14,982 bases of DNA from CAZGMJ01 sp964649005 (GCA_964649005.1 CAZYMD010000125.1:1-14982); one strand, 5' to 3'; positions 1-6,806 are shown, numbered from the stretch's first letter. Notes: a model not told the origin generated them from the sequence alone. A program made the numbers and translations.

Positions 1-132
1 AAAATCATCGATAACATGACACGCCCACGCCCGCCCGGCTACCGAATCTCCCTTACAAACTCCCCCCGCCCCCACAACAAGCGGCACAATCACCACGCTA
101 AAACAAAGTCTGATCAAACATAACCTATTCAC
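1..132 (-). CDS. N-terminus of a secreted protein, cut by the window edge
   Basis: Reading leftward from a GTG at 130-132, 44 codons stay open to the window edge. The start is supported by a GGAGG ribosome binding site (CCTCC on the plus strand at 141-145) eight bases upstream. The peptide begins MNRLCLIRLCF and continues into a run of Val, Ile, Leu and Gly, which is the basic n-region and hydrophobic core of a Sec signal peptide. I see no clear lipobox. The last visible residues are HVIDDF. Many secreted carbohydrate-binding modules start with a similar V-x-D-F-E stretch, and the GH16 protein in this window has VEDFE just after its signal. That resemblance is only suggestive because nearly all of the mature protein lies outside the window. 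It is divergent from the yccF-like gene. The function is unknown. Confidence 0.55.
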   Translation of the reverse strand, partial: MNRLCLIRLCFSVVIVPLVVGAGGVCKGDSVAGRAWACHVIDDF

Positions 133-530
133 AATGACAGCCTCCAGATTATGCACATAGCATCCTGCCCAAGTCGCCAGCCGGCCCATCCGGGCGGGGA
201 AGCTATCTTAACATCCATCACTCACGATGTCTCACAATATCAAGTAGCTCAGAGCAACCCGATATACGTCATCACAGACCTTGTGCCAGACCATGTGCTA
301 AACTTGATTGAGTATCGATCCAGCATTGCCCCTGGATATCATCTCCAACGACAGATTCGCTTCAATGAAAGCTCGCGTCCATCCTTGACAACATTCTATT
401 CATGTCATAAATTTTAACCATGCGTGCGGCAGTATTATAGTTGAAGGCTTTTTTATTGAGATGCAAGGCCGCGAAAGGGCTTGGTCGCTAACGATAGTAT
501 GGAGTCGATCACTATGAGAAAGGAAAACAC
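133..530. other. Divergent intergenic region between the secreted protein and the YccF-family gene
   Basis: About 400 bases hold no convincing gene. The one open frame of appreciable size (151-417, plus strand) has no ribosome binding site, and its peptide looks random. The region contains the ribosome binding site of the leftward gene (141-145), a short GC-rich inverted repeat GCCC/GGGC (184-187 with 192-195), the promoter of the rightward gene (385-413) and, in that gene's leader, a small hairpin CAAGGCC/GGGCTTG with one G-G mismatch (464-470 with 477-483, loop GCGAAA). I found no convincing promoter for the leftward gene. Confidence 0.6.
385..413 (+). promoter_or_regulatory. Sigma-70 type promoter for the YccF-family gene
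   Basis: A perfect -35 box TTGACA (385-390) and a -10 box TAAATT (408-413, four of six matches to TATAAT) are separated by exactly 17 bases. Transcription would start near 420, leaving a leader of about 110 bases before the ATG at 531. No other good promoter lies between here and the gene. Confidence 0.6.
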
Positions 531-902
531 ATGAGCCTGATCGGCAATATTCTATGGATCGTCTTCGCTGGCGGAATCGTACTCTTCCTTGAATATCTCC
601 TGGGAGGCCTGGCCCTCTGCCTGACGATTATTGGAATCCCATTCGGCATCCAGTGCATCAAGCTCTCGCTGCTCGCCCTGGTCCCTTTTGGCAAGGTCGT
701 CCGCAGCTCTGAAAAATCCTCCGGCACACTCGCCACAATCATGAACATACTCTGGATTCTCTTCGGCGGCACCTGGATCGCCCTGACTCACCTGTTCTTC
801 GCAATACTATGCGCCATCACAATAATAGGCCTCCCCTTCGCCAAACAACACATGAAACTCGCCGCCCTCTCCCTAACACCATTCGGAAAGCAAATAGCAT
901 AA
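531..902 (+). CDS. YccF-family (DUF307) inner-membrane protein
   Basis: The 123-residue protein has two copies of one hydrophobic unit. Residues about 6-56 and 70-122 both begin NILWI and run through TIIG(I/L)PF to a conserved (V/T)PFGK segment near the end of each unit. This internal duplication and these motifs are the signature of the YccF family, which includes Escherichia coli YccF. Family members are small integral membrane proteins whose biochemical role is not established. The start is ATG with an AAAGGA ribosome binding site about seven bases upstream. The protein is slightly shorter than E. coli YccF but contains both repeats, so it looks complete. It stands alone: a good promoter precedes it and the next gene is convergent. 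Confidence 0.9.
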   Translation: MSLIGNILWIVFAGGIVLFLEYLLGGLALCLTIIGIPFGIQCIKLSLLALVPFGKVVRSSEKSSGTLATIMNILWILFGGTWIALTHLFFAILCAITIIGLPFAKQHMKLAALSLTPFGKQIA

Positions 903-930
903 AACCAAAGCAAATCCATTGAGAGCTTGA

Positions 931-969
931 AGCCAGAACAGTTTAATTCATCTTGTACGGTTACTGGCT
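931..969. other. Long imperfect hairpin between convergent genes
   Basis: AGCCAG (931-936) pairs perfectly with CTGGCT (964-969). The stem extends inward as AACaGT with ACgGTT, with one bulged base and one mismatch, around a loop of about 14 bases. It lies between the converging ends of the yccF-like gene (902) and the small membrane protein gene (1020). Neither strand has a T-run after it, so it is at best a factor-assisted terminator or a transcript-stabilising structure. Confidence 0.35.
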
Positions 970-1019
970 AAGGCTTGGCTTGCGATTCCGCTTTACATTT
1001 ACAGACTTGTTGTCACGCC

Positions 1020-1253
1020 TTACATCGCCATCAGGTCCTTGATCTGTCTTATGAGCAAAACAATCAGTACGTACGCCGCATAGCACAACAGCACCGTCAC
1101 GACGATAACAAGGACCGTTATCCACATCTTGGTAAACCGCGAATAGCGTGGATTGCGCCAGACTAAAGGCAACCCGAAAGGCCCCAGACACGCCAGCGCA
1201 ATCAAAACGGAGGTATTCAAATGATACCACTTCGTTTTAGCTTCCTCGTTCAT
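1020..1253 (-). CDS. Small two-span membrane protein of unknown function
   Basis: A 77-residue protein starting MNEEAKTKW is encoded leftward. It has two hydrophobic spans, residues about 10-27 (ending GPFGLPLVW) and about 37-62 (rich in Val, Ile and Leu), joined by the short basic loop RNPRYSRFTK. That gives a helical hairpin with the charged loop on one side. I chose the ATG at 1253 because a purine-rich segment (GGGGGCATAGGG) precedes it. An in-frame TTG 15 codons upstream (1298) is possible, but the extra residues are not needed for any domain. I do not recognise a named family, although small membrane proteins with a PLVW(R/F)NPR-type segment are familiar to me from planctomycete genomes. 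The gene may share a transcript with the GH16 gene upstream of it. Confidence 0.65.
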   Translation of the reverse strand: MNEEAKTKWYHLNTSVLIALACLGPFGLPLVWRNPRYSRFTKMWITVLVIVVTVLLCYAAYVLIVLLIRQIKDLMAM

Positions 1254-1310
1254 TGTCCCTATGCCCCCAGGGCGTTTTCGTATGAGAGGTTCTAACAAAA
1301 CCTTCTTATG

Positions 1311-1390
1311 TACTTGCCATTCCTACAACTATACCGTCACTCTCGCAACGATACCTTCATTCCCATAACCATACTGTCATTCCCGCGAAG
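1311..1390. repeat. Four-copy degenerate 20-bp tandem repeat
   Basis: Four consecutive 20-base units start at 1311, 1331, 1351 and 1371. The best copies follow the pattern ATACnGTCATTCCCgcgAAg. By hand count, units 2 and 4 match at 15 of 20 positions, 2 and 3 at 14, and 3 and 4 at 13. Unit 1 is the most diverged. The last unit runs into GCGAAGGCGCCGAATCCAGG, so 1378-1404 resembles the common dispersed intergenic repeat with ATTCCC and GGGAAT arms, here with a damaged right arm. The array lies between the GH16 stop and the small membrane protein start. Confidence 0.6.
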
Positions 1391-1452
1391 GCGCCGAATC
1401 CAGGTCGTTTTGTTAGAATATTCAAAAACAACTACCCGCGGAAGACCAACAC

Positions 1453-3360
1453 TTACGGCTTCCTGGAATAGGCGCGTATATAATCTATATACATATAAGA
1501 TGGACTCGTCGCCTTGTCTATGGGCCATCCCCCACCCATCGCCAGATTGGCGAGAATATACAGTGGAACTTTCGCCTCTTCAGGCGTCGTGACCCTGCGA
1601 AGCTCGACGCCATCGTAATAAAAAATAATAAAGTCCTGCTCGACCATAACGCCATAATTATGAAAATCGTCCGTCATCCCCGTCACAACGAAATTCTTCC
1701 CATCCCCCTTATGGCTCTTGTCAGGATACCACCAATGCACATTCGTGCACAACGCATTGGGATTAACCCCGTAATGTTCGAGCACGTCGATTTCAATTTG
1801 CGTAATCGACTTGTCGACAAGCTGCGGCGCACCGAGCAACCAGAAAGCGGGCCACATCCCCTCCACCTTTGGCAGTTTGGCGCGCATTTCGAAATAGCCG
1901 TACTTCTGAGCGAAGCCATTGCCCTTTGAATCCTTCGACGAAAGCAAACCCGCTCGCCATTTCCCATCCTTCTTCCTCGCCTCGATTCGCAAAATCCCGT
2001 CTTTAATAGTAAAAGGAAAATCCTCCTCAGGATTGGCAAAACCCGCATCCCCAAAATCCCCTGAATAAGGCGTATGCGCGATCCACCTTGTCCCAGGCCC
2101 CCACGCAGAAACATCCAGAGGCCCATCGAACTCCTCGCTAAAGCTCATGCGATAGTCCTTAAGATCGAGCGTCACAGGCCCTAATTTTGGCAAAGGGGCT
2201 TTCGCGTCGACCTTCAGCACGCCAATCCTATACGAAGTCGGGTCATTTCCCCACAGGCTAACACCCTCACCTTTCTTTAGCACCTGACGATCCCATCCGC
2301 GTTTCGAAGCCTTTGAATCGTACATCCCAAGCACAATATCATACTCGCCGCTCTTCGCCGTCATGGGCACAACAATAGTCTGCTCATACTCGAGATGTCC
2401 CGACCATACCGCCGTACCCACAGAAGGAGCATGATCGTTCTGTATGACCATCCGCCCATCGCGATCCCTGAAATGCACCGAAATCGTAAAGTCCCTGCCC
2501 ATCGGTATCGCATCCCAGCGATACGTAATATAAACCCCATAGCCTGGCCTGCACGATTTCTGAGATAACTTGCACGTAAGAATCGTTGGCGTCCCCAAAG
2601 GCTTGTCTGACTTCACCCATTTCAAATCATCGAGCCAAAGCACCCCCTGCTTTTCACTACCCATACTGTCCTTGCCGACATTCAGCCCGAATCCCTTGGC
2701 CGGACCGTGCCATTTGCCGTCACTGGCCCCGCCCCAGTGCTCGCCTCCAACGAGATCGGAAACACGCAATGTCACCTCTTGCCACTGATCCGTATCTGCA
2801 AGACGCACACCATTGGTCTGATGACACTGATCTGAACTATCCACAATCCGCACGCCGATATGTTTTACATGTTTGCTCTTGGCCCAAAAATGTATCTCTC
2901 TCAAATCCCCGCCTTCACTCTCCGGCAGATCCTCCCAGACTCCTACATAAGCTCCACCACCGCTAAAATCGGCGTCGAGCCGCAGAGAGCTTTTACCGCT
3001 ATGAGCCTCACTCGCGTCCAGTTTCATCTCGCCCTTGGCGCCGGGAAATTCCCACCCTCCGACATATTCCCAGCCATGAGCCTCCTGCTCGAAATCTTCT
3101 ACAGAAACTAAACCATCCGCTTCAGTTGCCGCCCCTCTCGCTTGGGGTAATAAAACCGGAAACATCAGCAACAGGACGCCCAGCACAGTCACCATAGCTA
3201 ACACTCGATTATAGTGAGCGTTCTGCCCGTTCTTCCGACTGTGGTCCTTGCCATAGACATTCTGCAAACGGCGTGTAAAGCTGCCGAGATTAGCCCGCAG
3301 TACTTCCCGAACCTGACCGATACGATTGCCAATGTAACAGTAACTATCTTTGCTTTTCAT
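1453..3360 (-). CDS. Secreted GH16-family glycoside hydrolase with N-terminal binding-type domains
   Basis: This 635-residue enzyme probably cleaves a beta-linked polysaccharide (laminarin, agar, carrageenan and lichenan are all GH16 substrates) outside the cytoplasm. The GH16 domain spans about 400-633. The catalytic motif ExDxxE is intact as E523, D525 and E528, with E523 the expected nucleophile and E528 the acid/base. It is preceded by the typical FSEEFDG and by GYFEMRAKLP-MWPAFWLLG. Residues about 84-250 resemble a jelly-roll carbohydrate-binding domain (VEDFE, then SGKSSLRLD, ending WLDDLKW). Residues about 256-385 look like an immunoglobulin-type beta domain. A hydrophobic segment at 54-72 followed by ARGA is the likely signal or anchor, preceded by an unusually long basic tail of about 53 residues. 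I chose ATG 3360, with AGGA about 11 bases upstream; an in-frame TTG at 3405 is less likely. The ymdB-like gene ends 85 bases upstream on the same strand. The exact substrate cannot be assigned. Confidence 0.88.
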   Translation of the reverse strand: MKSKDSYCYIGNRIGQVREVLRANLGSFTRRLQNVYGKDHSRKNGQNAHYNRVLAMVTVLGVLLLMFPVLLPQARGAATEADGLVSVEDFEQEAHGWEYVGGWEFPGAKGEMKLDASEAHSGKSSLRLDADFSGGGAYVGVWEDLPESEGGDLREIHFWAKSKHVKHIGVRIVDSSDQCHQTNGVRLADTDQWQEVTLRVSDLVGGEHWGGASDGKWHGPAKGFGLNVGKDSMGSEKQGVLWLDDLKWVKSDKPLGTPTILTCKLSQKSCRPGYGVYITYRWDAIPMGRDFTISVHFRDRDGRMVIQNDHAPSVGTAVWSGHLEYEQTIVVPMTAKSGEYDIVLGMYDSKASKRGWDRQVLKKGEGVSLWGNDPTSYRIGVLKVDAKAPLPKLGPVTLDLKDYRMSFSEEFDGPLDVSAWGPGTRWIAHTPYSGDFGDAGFANPEEDFPFTIKDGILRIEARKKDGKWRAGLLSSKDSKGNGFAQKYGYFEMRAKLPKVEGMWPAFWLLGAPQLVDKSITQIEIDVLEHYGVNPNALCTNVHWWYPDKSHKGDGKNFVVTGMTDDFHNYGVMVEQDFIIFYYDGVELRRVTTPEEAKVPLYILANLAMGGGWPIDKATSPSYMYIDYIRAYSRKP

Positions 3361-3445
3361 GTGATGATTATCCTGCCAACTTCCATATTGGAATAGCCCC
3401 CCCAACCATCACCAAAGCAGGGACTTGATGGATGGAAAGCCAGGA

Positions 3446-4297
3446 TTAGAAGTTATTATTGAAGTATTCGGGCCTGCCATCGTCGCTGTCGTAGTTCTGC
3501 TGATCGGCAAACTGTACATCGACCTGCACCCGCTCGATCAGCTCGGCCTTTTTGGTATTGCCATCAACCGCGACAACGATCCCGCTGATCTTTACGTCGC
3601 CGGTCGCCACTTCAAACGGATATGGCATCTGCGTTCTGAACGACTTTAACACATTCTCGGTCTTTCGCCCCAACACCGAATCATGCGCGCCTGTCATACC
3701 GATATCGGTGATGTAGGCCGTCCCTTTAGGCAATACCCGCTCGTCCGCCGTCATAACATGCGTATGCGTGCCGTAGCACAGGCTCACCTTGCCGTCCAGG
3801 AAGTAACCGATAGCCACCTTCTCGCTGGTAGCCTCGGCATGAACTTCCGCCACGACGATATCCGCCTTCTGCACTAATTGAGGCAGTACCCGCTCGAGCG
3901 CCGCATAAGGGCAGTCCGCCGGCTTCATGAAAACCCGCCCAATCACAGAGATGATCCCAACACTAACGCCCTTGCGCGTCTGATAGATCGCAAAATCCTT
4001 ACCAGCCGCATGTTGCGAAATATTCGCGGGCCGAACGATGTTGTCCGCTGTTTCGAGCACGCTGATAATCTCTCGCTTGCGATACGTATGATCGCCCAGC
4101 GTTATCAGGTTCACTCCGTACTTGCCGAGCTTATCGTGAATCTGTGGAGTCAGCCCCGACCCACCCGCTGCGTTCTCTGCATTGACAATGATACAATCAA
4201 CATCAAGCTCGTGCGCCAAATCCCTGAGCCTTTCAGCCAGCGCTCGCCGCCCGGGCCTGCCAACAACATCTCCGATGCATAAGATTTTGATCTTCAT
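3446..4297 (-). CDS. ymdB: YmdB-type (TIGR00282) metallophosphoesterase
   Basis: The 283-residue protein matches the YmdB family of dinuclear-metal phosphoesterases. In Bacillus, YmdB hydrolyses cyclic nucleotides and influences biofilm and motility decisions. The motifs in order are GDVVGRPGR (D10), NAENAAGG (E41, N42), LGDH (69-70), NIVRPAN, VHAEATSEK (H153), GTHTHVMTADERVLPKGTAYITD (H178, H180) and DIGMTG. The Asn normally found in the GNH motif, a metal ligand, is Asp69 here. Family members are about 260-280 residues, so the acidic and Asn-rich C-terminal tail (about 265-283) is a modest extension. The ATG agrees with the family N-terminus, but I see no Shine-Dalgarno sequence before it. 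It lies 150 bases downstream of rny on the same strand, as in the Bacillus rny-ymdB pair, but with a terminator-like hairpin between. Confidence 0.92.
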   Translation of the reverse strand: MKIKILCIGDVVGRPGRRALAERLRDLAHELDVDCIIVNAENAAGGSGLTPQIHDKLGKYGVNLITLGDHTYRKREIISVLETADNIVRPANISQHAAGKDFAIYQTRKGVSVGIISVIGRVFMKPADCPYAALERVLPQLVQKADIVVAEVHAEATSEKVAIGYFLDGKVSLCYGTHTHVMTADERVLPKGTAYITDIGMTGAHDSVLGRKTENVLKSFRTQMPYPFEVATGDVKISGIVVAVDGNTKKAELIERVQVDVQFADQQNYDSDDGRPEYFNNNF

Positions 4298-4354
4298 GTA
4301 TTACAATCATCAACGTCTTGTTTTTGTGCGTGTTTTTCGACAAGACTGACATAA

Positions 4355-4393
4355 TTGGCAAAATAAGAAAAAGATATCCCGGCCTGCTGGGAT
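4355..4393 (-). terminator. Terminator-like hairpin between rny and ymdB
   Basis: On the minus strand, ATCCC (4389-4393) and GGGAT (4376-4380) form a five-pair stem around an eight-base loop. Three bases later comes the T-rich tail TTTTTCTTATTTT. It lies downstream of the rny stop and upstream of the ymdB start, so it could attenuate or end rny transcription. The stem is short, so partial termination is more likely than complete termination. A second small hairpin (GCGGCC/GGCTGC, 4427-4441) just after the rny stop lacks a T-run. Confidence 0.45.
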
Positions 4394-4447
4394 TCCATAA
4401 TTTTGCATTTTAGTTTTTAGTTTGATGCGGCCAAAGGCTGCGATCTG

Positions 4448-6025
4448 CTACCTTGCATACTCTATGCAGCGGACTTCGCGAAGCAACGTTATCTGTATCT
4501 CGCCCGGATATGTCATCTCAGCTTCGACCTTCTTGGCAATATCACGGGCGACCTTCATTGCCGCCTCGTCATCCACGTCATTGGCACTGACTATCACGCG
4601 AATCTCGCGCCCGGCCTGAATCGCATAAGCATTCTCTACACCATTGAAGCTATTGGCTATTTCTTCAAGCTGTTCGAGCCGTTTGATGTATCGTTCGAGC
4701 GTTTCACGCCTCGCGCCGGGACGAGATGCGCTTATCGCATCGGCAGCCGCAATCAGCGGTGTAAATGGATTATCAGGAGGAATATCGCCATGATGACCCG
4801 CTACCGCATTGAGAATAATCGACGACTCACTGAACCGCTTGAGGTAGTTCGCTCCAATCGTCGGGTGATTGCCCTCGACCTCGTGGTCGATTGCTTTGCC
4901 GATATCGTGCAAAAGACCCGCACGCCTCGCGATAGAACCGTCAAGGCCAAGCTCATCGCACATTACCTGTGCCAGAAAAGCAACCTCAACGCTGTGTCGA
5001 AGAACGCTTTGTCCGTAGCTCGTTCTGTAGTTCAGAGCCCCGATCATGCTCAGTATCTTGTTATTGAGCCCGCGCACATTGGTCTCAACCGCCGCGTCCT
5101 TGCCCAATTGCAGAACCTTGGCGTTGACATCTTTCTTGGTCTGGGCAACCAGCTCCTCGATCCGAGATGGGTGTATTCTGCCATCCTGTATGAGCTTCTC
5201 CATCGAAAGACGGGCCACTTCTCTTCGTACGGGGCTGAAACCGCTTACGATGATTACCCCTGGAGTGTCGTCGACTATTACATCAACGCCGGTGGCCTTC
5301 TCAAAAGCTCGAATATTCCGGCCTTCCCGTCCGATGATCCTGCCCTTCATGTCATCGTTCGGGATATCGACTGCCGATACTGTTGCCTCACAGGTCTGCT
5401 CGGCGGCATACCGCTGGATAGCGGTGCTGATTACTTCCCGGCTCTTCTCGTCGGCGGTTTCTTTAGCCTCATCCACCTTCCGCTGGATCAAACCAGACAT
5501 CTCAAGCTCGCACTCGTCTTCGAGACGCTGCAACAGCAGATTTCTGGCATCGTCGACGTTCATGGCAGTAATCTTCAGCAACTGATTCTTCTGCTGGGCC
5601 AACAGGCTCGAAAGCTGTTTTTCCTTCAAATCGATATTCTGCTCTTTCCGCTCAACTTCCTGCTGTTGTTGTTTCAGCACCTTCTCCCGCTGCTGGTTTC
5701 CTTCAAGCTGGCGGTCCAGCGTATCTTCGCGCTTGGACAGCCTCATCTCTATTTCATGCATCTCGGCACGAACCTTGTTGGCTTCGGCCGTTACCTGTTC
5801 CTTCTTCTTGATAGCCTCGGATGCCGCTTCAAGCTGGGCGGACTTGATTATGTTCTCCGATTCCTTTTTCGCACCATCGATCTGACGCTGCAGGTCCTCT
5901 TTAAAGGTTTTGGCCTTTGCCTTCGTAATAGCCTGGAGCACAATTGCAACCAGCGCACCACCAAGCAGCAGACCAAAGACCAGCGCGCTGACAACCGTCG
6001 TCGGGCCAATCGCTAATATGCTCAT
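4448..6025 (-). CDS. rny: Ribonuclease Y
   Basis: RNase Y is a membrane-anchored endoribonuclease that starts mRNA decay in many bacteria lacking RNase E. All expected parts are present in 525 residues: an N-terminal membrane helix (about 9-32), a long coiled coil rich in Glu, Lys and Gln (about 36-200), a KH RNA-binding domain with GREG at 232-235 (GRIIGREGRNIRAFE), and an HD domain with H344, the H373-D374 doublet in LLHDIGK, GHHGD near 410-414 and D429. The conserved C-terminus ending GEIQITLLRE is intact, and the length is normal. I chose ATG 6025 because AGGTGG lies five bases upstream. An in-frame GTG at 6034 with GAGGG before it would add three residues. ymdB follows on the same strand. 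Upstream lies a long region with hairpins that may form an extended leader. Confidence 0.97.
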   Translation of the reverse strand: MSILAIGPTTVVSALVFGLLLGGALVAIVLQAITKAKAKTFKEDLQRQIDGAKKESENIIKSAQLEAASEAIKKKEQVTAEANKVRAEMHEIEMRLSKREDTLDRQLEGNQQREKVLKQQQQEVERKEQNIDLKEKQLSSLLAQQKNQLLKITAMNVDDARNLLLQRLEDECELEMSGLIQRKVDEAKETADEKSREVISTAIQRYAAEQTCEATVSAVDIPNDDMKGRIIGREGRNIRAFEKATGVDVIVDDTPGVIIVSGFSPVRREVARLSMEKLIQDGRIHPSRIEELVAQTKKDVNAKVLQLGKDAAVETNVRGLNNKILSMIGALNYRTSYGQSVLRHSVEVAFLAQVMCDELGLDGSIARRAGLLHDIGKAIDHEVEGNHPTIGANYLKRFSESSIILNAVAGHHGDIPPDNPFTPLIAAADAISASRPGARRETLERYIKRLEQLEEIANSFNGVENAYAIQAGREIRVIVSANDVDDEAAMKVARDIAKKVEAEMTYPGEIQITLLREVRCIEYAR

Positions 6026-6702
6026 ATTTGCCACCTTTCCCTCACAGTTCTAAATATATCAAAGTACAACTGCTCAACGGGAGGAAGCCGTTCTGGACAA
6101 ACGCAACAGCAGAACGAGCATCCACGTGGATTGCGGATTCTTCGGCAGGAAGGCTGCAAAGAAATGGCTGACTACTATGAAATCTTATCCGGACTAGGCG
6201 CGGTATCAGCTACAACACGCCCTAAACAGCTTCAAAAGCGGTATTCTTGGCATTGAGAGGTTTATTGTCGTCATTTCACTTCTTGGTTCTATACTCAATA
6301 CCAACACTCCCTCGCTGGCAAGCAAGCTGCTTCTGTCAACAGATTCCGTTTCAGCTAATTTCGCTCTCGACGGCCGGCTCGACACTCAAACATCACAAAA
6401 AAACTTTTCGTGCATCCGGCAATAGCCCAGAACGCCTTTGTAGCTCAACTACCGTAAGAGAAAAGACTTACGCGCCTTATCCTCTTTTCAGACATCCCGT
6501 CGTAAGTTATCCAGTTTATCAAACAGGGTACAGGATTGCCCACAATCTTATTCATTGAGTCAATTACTGGAGATATGTTAGAACATCCAGCAAAAACGGT
6601 CAAGCGAAAAGTGAAAAAAAGCATGACTGGATACTTAGCGTTACAGGATTTCTCGATCATACATACAACACAATTTCAGTATCTCAGTAGAGATCGCCCA
6701 TC

Positions 6703-6750
6703 TTAACGAAATAGCCATATTGCCCAGATTGCCACACGTAATAGCAGCAT
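6703..6750 (-). CDS. Possible 15-residue hydrophobic small protein or leader peptide
   Basis: An ATG at 6748-6750 opens a 15-codon frame ending in TAA at 6703. The peptide is MLLLRVAIWAIWLFR, almost entirely hydrophobic, with two Trp and two Arg. The purine-rich sequence AGAAGGAAGGAG abuts the ATG, so an AAGG core lies six bases upstream, good ribosome binding site spacing. A sigma-70 type promoter (6778-6806) lies just upstream in the same direction, and a small hairpin (6681-6694) follows the stop. Alignment of promoter, binding site and frame is unlikely to be trivial, but 15-codon frames arise often by chance. It could be a small membrane peptide, a leader peptide of a longer rny transcript, or spurious. 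It does not match an attenuator rich in one amino acid. Confidence 0.3.
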   Translation of the reverse strand: MLLLRVAIWAIWLFR

Positions 6751-6777
6751 CTCCTTCCTTCTAATGATAATCAAAAC

Positions 6778-6806
6778 ACTATAAACATTATTAGCCTTAT
6801 CTTCAA
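6778..6806 (-). promoter_or_regulatory. Sigma-70 type promoter reading toward rny
   Basis: On the minus strand, TTGAAG (6801-6806) and TATAGT (6778-6783) are separated by exactly 17 bases. Transcription would start near 6770, about 20 bases before the 15-codon frame and about 745 bases before rny. It lies between the araC-type gene, which ends at 6834 on the same strand, and this frame. Confidence 0.5.

Noticed and set aside
151..417. 88-codon plus-strand open frame in the left intergenic region
   Set aside because: It has no ribosome binding site and no recognisable protein features, and it overlaps the promoter of the YccF-family gene.
464..483. Hairpin with GCGAAA loop considered as part of a cyclic-di-GMP riboswitch
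   Set aside because: Only the small GCGAAA-type loop resembles that riboswitch; the conserved joining segments and second stem are absent.
1311..1390. Tandem 20-bp units considered as a CRISPR array
   Set aside because: The units abut with no spacers, are too diverged, and no cas genes are present.
1683..2126. 147-codon minus-strand frame inside the GH16 gene
   Set aside because: It is a shifted frame within the GH16 catalytic domain; the GH16 frame carries the conserved motifs.
3406..3431. Inverted repeat CCATCA/TGATGG between ymdB and the GH16 gene, considered as a terminator
   Set aside because: The loop is 14 bases, no T-run follows on the minus strand, and the stem is weak.
4790..6016. 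408-codon open frame on the plus strand, antisense to rny
   Set aside because: It lies wholly within the complete and unmistakable rny gene. The peptide is low-complexity Leu-rich where it faces the coiled coil, and it has no family motif. Long antisense frames are expected opposite genes with this codon use.
6247..6558. 103-codon plus-strand open frame upstream of rny
   Set aside because: It has no ribosome binding site, its composition looks random, and no domain or membrane pattern supports it.
6445..6660. 71-codon minus-strand open frame with a hydrophobic stretch ending in Cys
   Set aside because: The Cys context (FAGC) is only a weak lipobox, there is no ribosome binding site, and the rest matches nothing I recognise.
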